Notes: generated by a model not told the origin, from the letters alone. Counted from the first letter of the stretch, positions 7,179 through 16,336 are shown. The stretch is 64,000 nt of DNA from an uncultured Flavobacteriaceae bacterium (GCA_947503105.1 CANNCM010000002.1:329546-393545); one strand, 5' to 3'. Numbers and translations are program-made.

Positions 7179-9080
7179 ATGAATCTTCCTCTTCAAATAT
7201 TAGAACGTTATTGGAAGTTTTCCAAATTTAGGCCTCAACAACAAGAGATCATCCAATCTGTTTTGAACCAACAAAACTGCGTTGCCTTACTTCCAACAGG
7301 TGGTGGAAAATCCCTGTGCTTTCAAATTCCAGCACTGATCAAGGATGGTATTTGTATTGTCATCTCCCCGCTTATTGCTTTGATGAATGATCAAGTTTTG
7401 GCACTGAACAACAAAGGAATCAAAGCGACAGCCCTGACAAACTTAAACCAACTGAGCGATTTGGACCGTATTCTCGATAATTGTATTTATGGCGATTACA
7501 AATTCCTTTATATTTCGCCAGAACGTTTGCAAAATCCGCTTGTTCAAGAGCGTATCAGACTAATGAATATAAATTTAATTGCTGTTGATGAAGCGCATTG
7601 TATCAGTCAATGGGGCCATGATTTTAGGCCAGCATATAGATCCATAAATGTTCTGAAAACATTGCATCCAAACGTCACCACCATAGCACTAACGGCATCA
7701 GCAACACAACGGGTTGTAGAAGACATTCAAAACCAACTGAATCTCGAACAACCAAAGCTGTTTAAACATTCATTTTTTAGAAAAAATCTAAGCTATCAAA
7801 CACTGCGTTTTGAAGATAAAAACTTTAAAATCCTAGAACTTCTAAGGACCAACACAGAAAGTGCAATTGTGTATGCAGGGAGCAGATCTGCAACTCAGCA
7901 ACTGGCCAAAATGCTAAATAATAATGGCATTGCTAGTGGGTATTATCACGGTGGATTGAGCACCCACGAAAAAGAGCAACAATATCAGCAGTGGATGACA
8001 AATAAGACAAAAGTTATTGTGGCTACAAATGCTTTCGGAATGGGAATTGACAAAGCTGATGTTTCGATGGTAATCCACGTCAATATACCAGAAAGTATTG
8101 AGCACTATTTTCAAGAGGCAGGCCGAGCTGGTCGTGATCAAAATCATGCTCAAGCGCTACTTTTGGTTGGCCCCAATGATATAGAAATCACAAAAAAATG
8201 GTATCTAGATCAACTTCCTGATGTGAGTTTTTTAAAGTTAATTTATAAAAAACTAAATTCTTATTTTCAAATTGCATATGGCGAATTGAGCGAAGAAAAG
8301 CATGGATTTAATTTCAATTCTTTTTGTGCATTATATGAACTTCCAAAACGAAAAACATACAACGGATTGAAGGTCTTAGATCGGCATGGACTAATTGTCT
8401 TTGAAGAACTATTCAAAAAGAAAGCAACACTTCTCTTTTTGGTTTCTCATAATGCGCTTTCAGAGCATATAAAACACAATAATGAACTCCGATTGATTGT
8501 GACAACAATTTTGAGAACTTACGAAGGAATACACAGCCAAGAAACTTCAATTGATATAGAAAAAATTGCTAAAATGCTCCAAATTGAAGTTGGTACAATT
8601 ATGGAAACACTAAACACTTTAAACACAAAAGAAATCGTAAAATTTAAAAGCATCAACACCGATGCACAAATCACATTTTCACAACCTAGAGAAGACGAAA
8701 AAGCGATCCACAGAATCTCTAAAGAAGTTAAAGCGCATCATCACGTAAAACATACTAAAATCACAGCTGTAATCAATTATATTGAGAATGATAATATTTG
8801 CAAAAGCAAACAGTTACTGAGCTACTTTGATGAACCCTTTTCTGCAAATTGTGGAGTGTGTAATGTGTGTTTAAAAAATAAAAAAACAACAACAACTTTT
8901 AAAAAAGAAACTGTAGATTTGATTTTAAAATTAATCAAAGATCAACCGAGGAGTTCTCGAGCGTTGGAATCCTGTTTATCGCTTTCAACAAAAGAAGTGG
9001 TTGCTGTTTTGAAATACCTGCTGGAGCTCGAAAAAATTGAACAAACACAAACGAATCAATTTAAAATAAAATGTCCATAG
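7179..9080 (+). CDS. recQ: ATP-dependent DNA helicase RecQ
   Basis: Superfamily 2, 3'-5' DNA helicase for recombination and fork repair. Helicase motifs are intact: LLPTGGGKSLCFQ (I), VDEAHCISQWGHDFRP (II plus the RecQ aromatic loop), ALTASAT (III), YHGGLS, ATNAFGMGIDKADV (V) and QEAGRAGRD (VI). A RecQ C-terminal zinc-binding region ends in SANCGVCNVC. At 633 residues it resembles the shorter, second RecQ type of Bacteroidota; after the winged helix the C-terminus is short and I see no clear HRDC domain. Its stop codon overlaps the fmt start by ten bases. Confidence 0.95.
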   Translation: MNLPLQILERYWKFSKFRPQQQEIIQSVLNQQNCVALLPTGGGKSLCFQIPALIKDGICIVISPLIALMNDQVLALNNKGIKATALTNLNQLSDLDRILDNCIYGDYKFLYISPERLQNPLVQERIRLMNINLIAVDEAHCISQWGHDFRPAYRSINVLKTLHPNVTTIALTASATQRVVEDIQNQLNLEQPKLFKHSFFRKNLSYQTLRFEDKNFKILELLRTNTESAIVYAGSRSATQQLAKMLNNNGIASGYYHGGLSTHEKEQQYQQWMTNKTKVIVATNAFGMGIDKADVSMVIHVNIPESIEHYFQEAGRAGRDQNHAQALLLVGPNDIEITKKWYLDQLPDVSFLKLIYKKLNSYFQIAYGELSEEKHGFNFNSFCALYELPKRKTYNGLKVLDRHGLIVFEELFKKKATLLFLVSHNALSEHIKHNNELRLIVTTILRTYEGIHSQETSIDIEKIAKMLQIEVGTIMETLNTLNTKEIVKFKSINTDAQITFSQPREDEKAIHRISKEVKAHHHVKHTKITAVINYIENDNICKSKQLLSYFDEPFSANCGVCNVCLKNKKTTTTFKKETVDLILKLIKDQPRSSRALESCLSLSTKEVVAVLKYLLELEKIEQTQTNQFKIKCP

Positions 9081-10030
9081 CTAAAGAACAATTGCGCATA
9101 ATTTTCATGGGAACTCCAGATTTTGCGGTTCATATTCTTGACGGATTAGTTCAACAACATTATACTGTGGTTGGTGTGATTACTGCACCAGATCGGCCAG
9201 CTGGTCGTGGACAAAAAATAAAGCAATCTGCTGTGAAGATATATGCCAAAAACCAGCAGCTGAATGTTCTCCAACCTGAAAATTTAAAACATCCCGATTT
9301 TATTGCAGAAATTGAAGCATTAAAACCAGATTTACAAATCGTTGTGGCGTTTAGAATGCTACCAAAAACTGTATGGCAATTACCAAAGCTCGGCACTTTC
9401 AATCTTCATGCCTCTTTGTTGCCTCAATATAGAGGTGCAGCACCCATCAATTGGGCGATCATAAATGGCGAAAAAGAAACAGGGGTAAGTACTTTTTTTA
9501 TCGACGACAAGATTGATACTGGTGCCCTTATTTTTCAAAAAAGCATATCCATATCAAAAGATGATACCGCAGGAACGCTTCATGATAAATTAATGTCTGA
9601 AGGAAAGCAACTCACCCTAAAAACAATAGATTATATCTGTAAAGGTCGTGTATCACCGACAGAACAACACGAACCAACACCCCTGAAAACCGCCTATAAA
9701 CTCAATAAAGAAAATTGCAAAATTGATTGGAAAAAAAGTGGCGAACAAATTCGAAATCATGTGCGTGGATTAAATCCCTATCCTGGTGCTTGGGCATTAC
9801 TACAAAACGGAAGTGATACTTTTAATGTCAAATTATATGAAGTCGATTTTGAAGAAACGAATCATGACATAGCTGTTGGAGTATTAGTTGCAGAAAAATC
9901 TTCAATCAAAATTGCTGTTTGTGATGGTTTTATTGTTTGGAATCAATTTAAATTTCCTGGTAAAAAACAAATGGATGTAAAATCATTTCTTAATGGATTT
10001 TCTTTTCTCTCAAATTCAAAAATGATTTAA
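9071..10030 (+). CDS. fmt: methionyl-tRNA formyltransferase
   Basis: Fmt adds a formyl group from 10-formyl-THF to Met-tRNA(fMet) so that initiation can proceed. 319 residues, a normal length. N-terminal formyltransferase domain: IIFMGTPDFAVHIL, the catalytic FNLHASLLPQYRGAAPINWA with Asn and His, and TGVSTFFID with the catalytic Asp. The C-terminal OB-like domain begins around NHVRGLNPYPGAW. The ATG lies ten bases inside the end of recQ, so translation is likely coupled. No terminator is obvious behind it before the next promoter. Confidence 0.96.
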   Translation: MSIAKEQLRIIFMGTPDFAVHILDGLVQQHYTVVGVITAPDRPAGRGQKIKQSAVKIYAKNQQLNVLQPENLKHPDFIAEIEALKPDLQIVVAFRMLPKTVWQLPKLGTFNLHASLLPQYRGAAPINWAIINGEKETGVSTFFIDDKIDTGALIFQKSISISKDDTAGTLHDKLMSEGKQLTLKTIDYICKGRVSPTEQHEPTPLKTAYKLNKENCKIDWKKSGEQIRNHVRGLNPYPGAWALLQNGSDTFNVKLYEVDFEETNHDIAVGVLVAEKSSIKIAVCDGFIVWNQFKFPGKKQMDVKSFLNGFSFLSNSKMI

Positions 10031-10092
10031 TCTTCACCATCATTAAGCGAAGTAAGTACCTGACTGTCAATTCAATAAAATATTAATTTTCT

Positions 10093-10122
10093 TTTGAAAT
10101 TGAAATATATTACATAATTTTG
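10093..10122 (+). promoter_or_regulatory. Bacteroidota-type promoter for the T9SS cargo gene
   Basis: TTTG (10093-10096), an 18-base spacer, then TAATTTTG (10115-10122), matching the TTTG / TAnnTTTG consensus of the Bacteroidota primary sigma factor. It ends 25 bases before the ATG at 10148. Confidence 0.7.
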
Positions 10123-10147
10123 TAGCTCTCAAAACTATTATAAAATT

Positions 10148-11077
10148 ATGAAAACAAAACTTACACTACTATTGATTAACTTATGTTTATGTGCTTATTC
10201 TCAGCACCCGCATGCTATTCCCGAAGACGATATTTATATCAAAACTATTTTTAATATACAAGATTATGCATCTGGCGGCAATACTCATGATATTGCTTTT
10301 ATTGCCATAGAAGTTAAAAATGATATTGACAGAAATAACTACAAAATTCGTTATACGAATGCTAATGGAGAAACACACGAACGCTATTTTCGTCAGAATA
10401 CTGCCCCAAGTACTCCAATGAATTTTGTGGCTTCGACGCCACCAGATTATTCGGTAAGGGAAAATTCACCAGATTTGCTTCCTGCAGATACTGAAATCTA
10501 TATCGTTAATGGCATCAGTTCAGAAGGCTATGATATTTTAAATGGTACTGGAGGTTATGGCTATTTTATGGTGCATGATATTCTTGGAGGTGCAATCACA
10601 AATAAGCATTTCTCTCGCTGTTGGTGGGCCAATTTTCATGTCGATTTTAATAATGCCCCCAACACAAAAATTGAATTACTTTACAATGCCAATGGTACAT
10701 GGACTTTATTTGATGTCTGGGAAGGTCCATTGAGTCACAATAAATACGATCAGCGCAACGTAAACACCGCAAACGCGACATTCACCGCAAGTGAATGGAA
10801 TAGAAATCAAGATAGTGCATCGGATGTAGGAACTTTAGGAACAACTACTGTAGAGTTTGATGCTGTTCTATTTTTAAGCCCTAATCCAGTTGGTGATAAT
10901 TTCCAAATACGAAATCTCAAAAAACAATCGTCTTACAAGATTTTTAATTCCTTGGGTGCATTGATACAAAAAGGTGAAATTTCTGAAGGAGAATTTATTC
11001 AAACTTCGAATTTTAATTCTGGCCTCTATGTCTTAAAGTTAAGCTCTGGGCAATTCTTTAAATTTTTAAAACAATAA
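10148..11077 (+). CDS. secreted protein with T9SS C-terminal sorting domain
   Basis: A 309-residue exported protein. N-terminal signal peptide (MKTKLTLLLINLCLCAYSQ). The last ~75 residues form a type A sorting domain: FLSPNPVGDNFQIRN, then YKIFNSLGALIQKGE, then SGLYVLKL, with the usual basic end, so it should cross the outer membrane by the type IX system and be released or surface-attached. The middle 200 residues are a beta-rich module with many aromatic and Asn residues; I recognise no enzymatic motif. It has its own promoter and terminator, so it is a single-gene unit. Substrate or function unknown. Confidence 0.88.
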   Translation: MKTKLTLLLINLCLCAYSQHPHAIPEDDIYIKTIFNIQDYASGGNTHDIAFIAIEVKNDIDRNNYKIRYTNANGETHERYFRQNTAPSTPMNFVASTPPDYSVRENSPDLLPADTEIYIVNGISSEGYDILNGTGGYGYFMVHDILGGAITNKHFSRCWWANFHVDFNNAPNTKIELLYNANGTWTLFDVWEGPLSHNKYDQRNVNTANATFTASEWNRNQDSASDVGTLGTTTVEFDAVLFLSPNPVGDNFQIRNLKKQSSYKIFNSLGALIQKGEISEGEFIQTSNFNSGLYVLKLSSGQFFKFLKQ

Positions 11078-11092
11078 ATTGATTTTAATACT

Positions 11093-11123
11093 AAAAAAAG
11101 CAGCTTAACGGCTGCTTTTTTTT
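11093..11123 (+). terminator. Rho-independent terminator
   Basis: AAAAAAAGCAGC, a short TTAACG loop, then GCTGCTTTTTTTT. Strong stem with T-tract directly after the T9SS cargo gene. Confidence 0.9.
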
Positions 11124-11202
11124 GTTAAAATGAAAAAAACTAGTTTCATTTTTGATGTAAATTAATAAATTTATTTAAATTTAGTTTGTAAACAATCAAA
11201 TT

Positions 11203-11754
11203 GTGGCCATAGAAAAAGGTAAAATATTAATTGCAGAACCTTCTATCATTGGAGACATTTCTTTCAATAGATCGATCATTTTACTTGCTGATCATAACAC
11301 TGAGGGATCAATTGGTTTTATCTTAAATAAACCATTAGAATGTAATCTTGGCGATCTTATTCCTGAAATTAATTCTACATTTAAAGTGTATAATGGAGGG
11401 CCTGTACAACAAGATAACTTATACTTTATTCATAAGGTTCCAGAACTAATTCCTGGAAGTATTAAAATTTCTGAGGGTCTTTATTGGAGCGGAGACTTTA
11501 AGCATATTTCTGAGTTGATCAGATCACAAAAAATTGATGAAAATGATATTCAGTTTTTCTTAGGATATTCTGGTTGGGATGCCAATCAATTAAATTCTGA
11601 GTTAGATTCAAAAACATGGATACTTTCAGAAAACACCCATGAAAGTGATATTATTCGTGCTGTTGATCCCTCATTTTGGAAAGATAAAATGATAGCCCTT
11701 GGCGGTGAATATAGCATTTGGTCCAACGCACCAGAACACCCCTCGTACAACTAG
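11203..11754 (+). CDS. YqgE/AlgH family protein
   Basis: A 183-residue cytoplasmic protein of the YqgE/AlgH (UPF0301) family, often linked to transcriptional or redox regulation but without an agreed biochemical activity. The conserved opening KGKILIAEPSIIGDISFNRS and the block YNGGPVQQDNLYFIH are diagnostic. The reading frame begins with GTG at 11203 (VAIEKGK), the only sensible start before the conserved region. It converges on a class IV aminotransferase gene with a four-base overlap of the stops. Confidence 0.92.
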   Translation: MAIEKGKILIAEPSIIGDISFNRSIILLADHNTEGSIGFILNKPLECNLGDLIPEINSTFKVYNGGPVQQDNLYFIHKVPELIPGSIKISEGLYWSGDFKHISELIRSQKIDENDIQFFLGYSGWDANQLNSELDSKTWILSENTHESDIIRAVDPSFWKDKMIALGGEYSIWSNAPEHPSYN

Positions 11755-12596
11755 CCCAAACGCAGTTTTATATTTAACAACTTCAAAAGGTCTTTGGAAA
11801 CTTCAGATGTGTATGTCTTTTTTCGGTATTTTGTAACAGGAACAATACCTTGAACTATATTGGTCACAAAGATTTCATCTGCTTTTTGAAGTTCGAACGG
11901 TGAAATAGAAGATTCATCAAGTTCATATGCTGGGGATTTAGAAACAATTTCTATCAATTTTTCGCGAACAATCCCTTTCAAACACCCATCTGACAACGGA
12001 GCCGTTTTGATGGTATTTCCATTGACAATAAATACATTTCCATTCAGGGCTTCTATAACACTTTTGTTGGTATTGAGCAGCAAACAATTGTTGTAGTTGT
12101 TTTCTTTGGCAAAGATACTACCAACCACATTGATAATTTTGTTGTTTGTTTTTAAAGTGGATATTAAATTCGGTGCAATCAAATAGTCTTTAAACAATTC
12201 AATTTCATAATGTTGATCTGAAATGATATAATTATCCGATTCCAATTCAGAAATCGAAATGGTATAAGAAACTGCATTAGTATCTGGTGTGTAGTAGCCG
12301 TTACTATCGCGAAAAACGGTAATTTTTGCTCTGTAGGAGATTGCAGAACTGGACAACACAGAGACCAAGCTAGAAAGTTGTTTTTCTAAATACTCGGGAG
12401 TAAAATGCATTGGAATTTGCATACGTAAAATACGCATAGAAGCCATCAAACGAAAATAATGTGCTTCCCAAAAAACAGGTTTTCCGTTGTTGATTTTTAG
12501 GGTTTCAAAAACAGCATCGCCGTAGGCATAACCTCTGTTGTAGGGTGATAAATTGGCTTGAGAATCTTCAAAAATTGTTCCGTTGATATTAATCAT
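11751..12596 (-). CDS. class IV aminotransferase (BCAT/aminodeoxychorismate lyase type)
   Basis: PLP-dependent fold-type IV enzyme, 281 residues. Family marks include NRGYAYGDAVFETLKI near residue 20, the segment SYRAKITVFR, and the late EALNGNVFIVNG plus SDGCLKGIVRE motifs that bind the PLP phosphate. The short length fits 4-amino-4-deoxychorismate lyase (PabC) or D-amino-acid aminotransferase better than long branched-chain aminotransferases, but sequence alone does not decide. No partner pabA/pabB is in the window. It lies 50 bases downstream of the START-like gene on the same strand. Confidence 0.88.
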   Translation of the reverse strand: MININGTIFEDSQANLSPYNRGYAYGDAVFETLKINNGKPVFWEAHYFRLMASMRILRMQIPMHFTPEYLEKQLSSLVSVLSSSAISYRAKITVFRDSNGYYTPDTNAVSYTISISELESDNYIISDQHYEIELFKDYLIAPNLISTLKTNNKIINVVGSIFAKENNYNNCLLLNTNKSVIEALNGNVFIVNGNTIKTAPLSDGCLKGIVREKLIEIVSKSPAYELDESSISPFELQKADEIFVTNIVQGIVPVTKYRKKTYTSEVSKDLLKLLNIKLRLG

Positions 12597-12646
12597 AAGA
12601 AATTAGAAAAATTTGAAGCAAATATACGCCAAAATATGATTGTGCT

Positions 12647-13033
12647 CTAACGCGAACCTAAAACTTGCTTTAGACTTGATATTTGATTATCCCAAAGCAT
12701 TTTGGCCTCATCGACTTCGTCATCATCAGAAAAATCGGTAACAATAAGGGACACATCTTTGGTGATGCCGTCCACTTGAATTCGAAGTTCAAAATAACAA
12801 CTGTCATCATCGCTTTCGAGCCACTTAAATTTGATCCGTTCTGGACTTTTTTTAGTTACTAATTTTGCTTTTTCTTCGGAGTCATCCCATATGAATATAA
12901 ACAATTCTCCTCTCGAGTTGACATTATCGGCAAACCACTCGGAGAGTCCAGAAGGTGTTGAGATATAATTGTATAATAACTGAGGTGAGGCTTGGATAGG
13001 GAATTCTATTTCGAATTTTACTTTGGTACTCAT
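12647..13033 (-). CDS. START-like domain protein
   Basis: A 128-residue SRPBCC/AHSA1-like protein of the START-like family found across Bacteroidota. It shows the helix-grip start FPIQASPQLLYNYISTPSGLSEWFADN, a run of acidic beta hairpins and a C-terminal helix WDNQISSLKQVLG. Probably binds a small hydrophobic ligand or acts as a chaperone-like factor; no role is established. Co-directional with the aminotransferase behind it. Confidence 0.87.
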   Translation of the reverse strand: MSTKVKFEIEFPIQASPQLLYNYISTPSGLSEWFADNVNSRGELFIFIWDDSEEKAKLVTKKSPERIKFKWLESDDDSCYFELRIQVDGITKDVSLIVTDFSDDDEVDEAKMLWDNQISSLKQVLGSR

Positions 13034-13115
13034 GGTTGTCGTAAATTAGATTTCCAATATATACATTAATTTGTAAGTATTAAAAGAAAAAAAATATTTT
13101 TTACAAAGGATTTTA

Positions 13116-13147
13116 TTTGAAAGGCAATCTTTTTGTTTCTATATTTG
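13116..13147 (+). promoter_or_regulatory. promoter of tRNA-Met
   Basis: TTTG (13116-13119), 20 bases, then TATATTTG (13140-13147): the Bacteroidota sigma-A consensus. The predicted transcript would start a few bases before the tRNA 5' end. Confidence 0.75.
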
Positions 13148-13161
13148 CAGCCACAATTTAT

Positions 13162-13235
13162 GGCGTGGTAGCTCAGTTGGTTAGAGCGTCGGATTCATAA
13201 CCCGGAGGTCGGGAGTTCAAATCTCCCCCACGCTA
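13162..13235 (+). tRNA. tRNA-Met (CAT anticodon, elongator-like)
   Basis: A 74-base cloverleaf: acceptor GGCGTGG paired with CCACGCT (a G-U closing pair at 1-72), D arm GCTC/GAGC with AGTTGGTTA loop, anticodon loop TTCATAA, variable loop AGGTC and T arm GGGAG/CTCCC with TTCAAAT loop, discriminator A. No CCA is encoded. The anticodon stem lacks the three G-C pairs of an initiator, so elongator Met is likeliest. A CAT anticodon can also be lysidine-modified for Ile (AUA), which cannot be excluded by eye. An A-C mismatch closes the anticodon loop. Confidence 0.93.
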
Positions 13236-13239
13236 CGTT

Positions 13240-13267
13240 AAAACCCTTGATTATCAAGGGTTTTTTT
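13240..13267 (+). terminator. terminator behind tRNA-Met, shared with hisS end
   Basis: AAAACCCTTGA-TTA-TCAAGGGTTTTTTT. The T-tract contains the hisS stop codon (13266-13268, other strand). The A-run on the 5' side makes the hairpin usable in both directions. Confidence 0.88.
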
Positions 13268-14639
13268 ATTTCTTTAATTTTGATTTTAAGGATTGAAGAT
13301 CTACTACTTCTTGTGTGCCAGTCGTCATATCTTTTAGAGTAAAAGAATTAGAACCCATTTCTTTATCACCCACTAAAACTACAAATGGAATATTGCATTT
13401 ATTCGCATAGGTGATTTGTTTTTTCAATTTTGAGGCATCTGGATAAAGTTCTGCCACAATGCCGTTGGCTCTCAAGTCTTGAATGGCTTTGTAAGCATAC
13501 AAACTTTCGTTTAAACCAAAGTTTGTAAAAAGTACTGTTGTGTTTTGTTGATGGTTTTCTGGAAAAAGGTCTAATTCCTCCATTACGAGTGCGATTCTAT
13601 CAAGTCCAAAACTAATGCCTACCCCACTAATCCCTTTGAGCCCAAAAATACTGGTAAGATCGTCATAACGACCACCTCCGCCAATGGAACCCATTTGCAC
13701 ACCGCTGGGCGCAGAAACTTCAAAAATAGCACCGGTATAATAGTTGAGTCCGCGAGCCAATGTAACATCCAATTTTAGCGTTGCTGTTTTAAGGCCTAAA
13801 TCGTTAATTGCGTTTGAAATAAATTCCAATTCGGAAATTCCAGCACTACCCACTTCTGAAGTCTCTAGCAATAATTTCAAGGCGTTCAATTGGGCGTCAA
13901 AATTTCCTGTCATATTAAATAGGGGCTCTAAAGTTGTGATGCCTTCAGAGGATATTCCTTTTTGAAGCATCTCTTCTTTAACTTTATCGGGGCCAATTTT
14001 GTCGAGCTTATCTAGGGCAACCGTAAAATCTATAAGCTTGTCTTGTGCGCCAATGCGTTCTGCTATGGCAGCCAGAATTTTTCTGTTGTTCATTTTTATG
14101 GTAACTCCATCCAATTTCAAATCATGAAAAACAGCATCATATAATTGGATAAATTCTACCTCTTGCCACAAAGAATTTGAGCCGACAACATCGGCATCAC
14201 ATTGATAAAATTCTTGAAAACGACCTCTTTGAGGGCGATCGGCGCGCCACACAGGTTGAATTTGATACCGCTTGAAAGGAAATGTAATCTCATTTTGATA
14301 TTGAACTACATAGCGAGCAAACGGTACAGTGAGGTCATAACGCAAAGCTTTTTCTGAGAGTGAGTTAGAAAAACGAGCTAAGTTGCCTTCTTCCAAAGCT
14401 TGTAGATCTGCTTTTTTGACTTTTTCGCCAGAATTTAAAATCTTGAAAATAAGACGGTCGCCTTCTTCTCCATATTTTCCCAAAAGCGTTTCGGACAATT
14501 CAAAACTAGGCGTTTCTATAGGTGCAAAACCAAACGCTTTAAAGTTTGACTTTATGGTGCCAAAAATGTATTCGCGCTTTGCAATCTGCTGCGCACTAAA
14601 ATCTCTTGTTCCCTTTGCTATGCGTGGTTTTGTTGCCAT
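13266..14639 (-). CDS. hisS: histidyl-tRNA synthetase
   Basis: Class II aminoacyl-tRNA synthetase charging tRNA-His, 457 residues. Motif 1 lies near residue 60; motif 2 region RYQIQPVWRADRPQRGRFQEFYQ follows LRYDLTVPFARYV; the His-specific GLNYYTGAIFEV and motif 3 with GGGGRYDDL and GVGISFGLDRIAL are present, then a C-terminal anticodon-binding domain (VLFTNFG.., ELYPDASKLKKQITYANK). Start chosen at MATKPRIAKGTRDFS, the conserved opening. It converges on the tRNA-Met gene and shares its terminator hairpin. The DUF6495 gene lies 39 bases upstream. Confidence 0.96.
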   Translation of the reverse strand: MATKPRIAKGTRDFSAQQIAKREYIFGTIKSNFKAFGFAPIETPSFELSETLLGKYGEEGDRLIFKILNSGEKVKKADLQALEEGNLARFSNSLSEKALRYDLTVPFARYVVQYQNEITFPFKRYQIQPVWRADRPQRGRFQEFYQCDADVVGSNSLWQEVEFIQLYDAVFHDLKLDGVTIKMNNRKILAAIAERIGAQDKLIDFTVALDKLDKIGPDKVKEEMLQKGISSEGITTLEPLFNMTGNFDAQLNALKLLLETSEVGSAGISELEFISNAINDLGLKTATLKLDVTLARGLNYYTGAIFEVSAPSGVQMGSIGGGGRYDDLTSIFGLKGISGVGISFGLDRIALVMEELDLFPENHQQNTTVLFTNFGLNESLYAYKAIQDLRANGIVAELYPDASKLKKQITYANKCNIPFVVLVGDKEMGSNSFTLKDMTTGTQEVVDLQSLKSKLKK

Positions 14640-14678
14640 AAGTTCATATTCAAAACAAATATCTTATTTTTTAGGACG

Positions 14679-15149
14679 CTATCCAATGAGTTGATCAAAA
14701 TACTTAAATAATTCTCCTTTGGTGATGTTTGCCCCTTTTTCTATGAGTTCAAAAATATTAAGATTTTTGTCGCCTTCGATATTTTTTTCTGCATTAAACA
14801 GTTCAACTTCGTCGGACATTAAATGTTCTCTTAACCAAGAAAAACCTTCTTTGTTTGTCAAATCAACAGTGGTTGTGTTTAGCTTTAAACCAATCAATGC
14901 GATGGTTTTTTCTTTAACCTGAAAGAGATACATATGTTGAGGGGCAATATTTTCTAAAAACTCTACTTTTCCTAAAACACCTTCCCATACCAAATCACTA
15001 AAAACATCCATTTCTTCTTCGGCTACTTTTGGTTGTTCTGATTTGATTTTTTGCCACTCTTCAGCAGTTATCGATTGTGTGGCTAAAAAGTTTATGAATT
15101 CTTGGTGTAATTCTTCAAATTGTTCTTTAGTTAATCGTCTGTATTTCAT
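14679..15149 (-). CDS. DUF6495 family protein
   Basis: A 156-residue acidic cytoplasmic protein, mostly helical, without Cys or membrane segments. The opening MKYRRLTKEQFEELHQEFINFLATQSI matches a flavobacterial family I recall as DUF6495, commonly placed next to the rplI operon; the family number is from memory. Function unknown. The rplI terminator lies just upstream of its start, so it is probably a separate unit or fed by read-through. Confidence 0.75.
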   Translation of the reverse strand: MKYRRLTKEQFEELHQEFINFLATQSITAEEWQKIKSEQPKVAEEEMDVFSDLVWEGVLGKVEFLENIAPQHMYLFQVKEKTIALIGLKLNTTTVDLTNKEGFSWLREHLMSDEVELFNAEKNIEGDKNLNIFELIEKGANITKGELFKYFDQLIG

Positions 15150-15164
15150 CTCAAAATATTAACA

Positions 15165-15194
15165 AAAAAGGCCTGTTGAAAACAGACCTTTTGA
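15165..15194 (-). terminator. terminator of the rpsF-rpsR-rplI operon
   Basis: On the minus strand: AAAAGGTCTGTT, a TTTC loop, AACAGGCCTTTTTTG; one mismatch in the stem and a T6 tail. Lies 20 bases behind the rplI stop. Confidence 0.8.
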
Positions 15195-15214
15195 AAATCA
15201 AACTTATTTTTGGT

Positions 15215-15667
15215 TTATGCTTTTGCAGCAATAATTTCGAAAGGAAGATCGACAAGAACATCTCTGTGCAAACGTACTTTTGCAGTGTACTTGCCCAATC
15301 GTTTTACATTTCCTCCTGTTACAGAAATAAATTTCTTGTCAACAGTATGTCCTGCGGCTTCTAAAGCTTCAGAAACATTAATGTTATTCACAGAGCCAAA
15401 TAGTTTATCTCCAGAACCGACTTTTGCAGCAATTTTTACGTCTAAAGCATTTAAAGCTTCCGCAATTTTTTGTGCATCATCAATGATTTTCTTTTCCTTG
15501 AAAGCGCGTTGCTTTAAGTTTTCGGCAAGTACTTTTTTTGCCGATGTTGTTGCAAGAACTGCCTTGCCTCCAGGAATTAAAAAATTTCTACCATAACCAT
15601 TTTTAACTGTTACAACATCATCTTTAAAACCTAATCCTTCTACGTCTTGTTTTAATATTAGTTCCAT
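15215..15667 (-). CDS. rplI: 50S ribosomal protein L9
   Basis: L9 binds 23S rRNA at the L1 side of the large subunit. 150 residues, normal length. The N-terminal domain begins MELILKQDVEGLGFKDDVV and contains the conserved GYGRNFLIPGGKA; a long connecting helix (KKVLAENLKQRAFKEKKIID) leads to the C-terminal domain. Third gene of the rpsF-rpsR-rplI operon, 12 bases after rpsR, followed by a terminator. Confidence 0.98.
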   Translation of the reverse strand: MELILKQDVEGLGFKDDVVTVKNGYGRNFLIPGGKAVLATTSAKKVLAENLKQRAFKEKKIIDDAQKIAEALNALDVKIAAKVGSGDKLFGSVNNINVSEALEAAGHTVDKKFISVTGGNVKRLGKYTAKVRLHRDVLVDLPFEIIAAKA

Positions 15668-15679
15668 AGTTATGATAAT

Positions 15680-15973
15680 TTATTTTAATAAATCCGCAAC
15701 ATAAGGCATTAAAGCTAAGTGTCTAGCTCTTTTGACTGCAGTTGCGACTTTACGTTGATATTTCAAAGACGTTCCTGTAAGTCGTCTTGGTAAGAGTTTA
15801 CCTTGTTCATTGACAAATTTCAATAGAAAATCTGGATCTTTGTAATCAATGTACTTGATTCCTGATTTCTTGAAACGGCAATACTTTTTTGCTTTGTTTG
15901 TTTCAATATTTAAAGGCGTCAAATATCTAATTTCACCGCCTTTTTTGCCTTTTGCTTGTTGTTCTATTGACAT
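15680..15973 (-). CDS. rpsR: 30S ribosomal protein S18
   Basis: S18 pairs with S6 on the platform of the small subunit. 97 residues: a ~20-residue basic N-terminal extension, then the core ([49 protein letters not shown]). Middle gene of the operon, two bases after rpsF. The start [20 protein letters not shown] is the typical flavobacterial form. Confidence 0.98.
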   Translation of the reverse strand: MSIEQQAKGKKGGEIRYLTPLNIETNKAKKYCRFKKSGIKYIDYKDPDFLLKFVNEQGKLLPRRLTGTSLKYQRKVATAVKRARHLALMPYVADLLK

Positions 15974-15975
15974 AA

Positions 15976-16314
15976 TTACGCTTTTTCTTTTAATTTAACT
16001 CTTCTTCGTTCTGCCCACGAGATGGCATGTTTATCAAGTTTTACAGTAAGGTAACGCAAAAAACGCTCGTCACGTCTAAACTCAACTTCTAATGGGCCAA
16101 CAGCCTCACCAGGAGCAGTAAATTCAAATAAGTGATAAAATCCACTTTTTTTGTTTTGGATTGGATAGGCCAACTTCTTTAGCCCCCAGTCTTCTTTAGA
16201 TACCATCTTAGCTCCTTTAGAAACGAGAAAATCTTCGTATTTCTTTACTGTTTCCTTTACCTGATCTTCAGATAAAACGGGATTTAAGATGAAAACAGTT
16301 TCGTAATGATTCAT
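15976..16314 (-). CDS. rpsF: 30S ribosomal protein S6
   Basis: 112 residues with the S6 ferredoxin-like fold: [19 protein letters not shown], then [24 protein letters not shown], and [19 protein letters not shown]. First gene of the operon with rpsR and rplI, preceded by a consensus promoter. No ssb gene lies in this operon, unlike in many Firmicutes. Confidence 0.98.
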   Translation of the reverse strand: MNHYETVFILNPVLSEDQVKETVKKYEDFLVSKGAKMVSKEDWGLKKLAYPIQNKKSGFYHLFEFTAPGEAVGPLEVEFRRDERFLRYLTVKLDKHAISWAERRRVKLKEKA

Positions 16315-16336
16315 ATATATAATTTTAAAATGGATG

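Noticed and set aside
13162-13235. Initiator tRNA-fMet
   Set aside because: The anticodon stem lacks the run of three G-C pairs and the 1-72 mismatch typical of initiators (it has a G-U pair).
15176-15596. Plus-strand ORFs opposite rplI (62 and 128 aa)
   Set aside because: Antisense to a certain ribosomal protein gene, with no recognisable motif or promoter.
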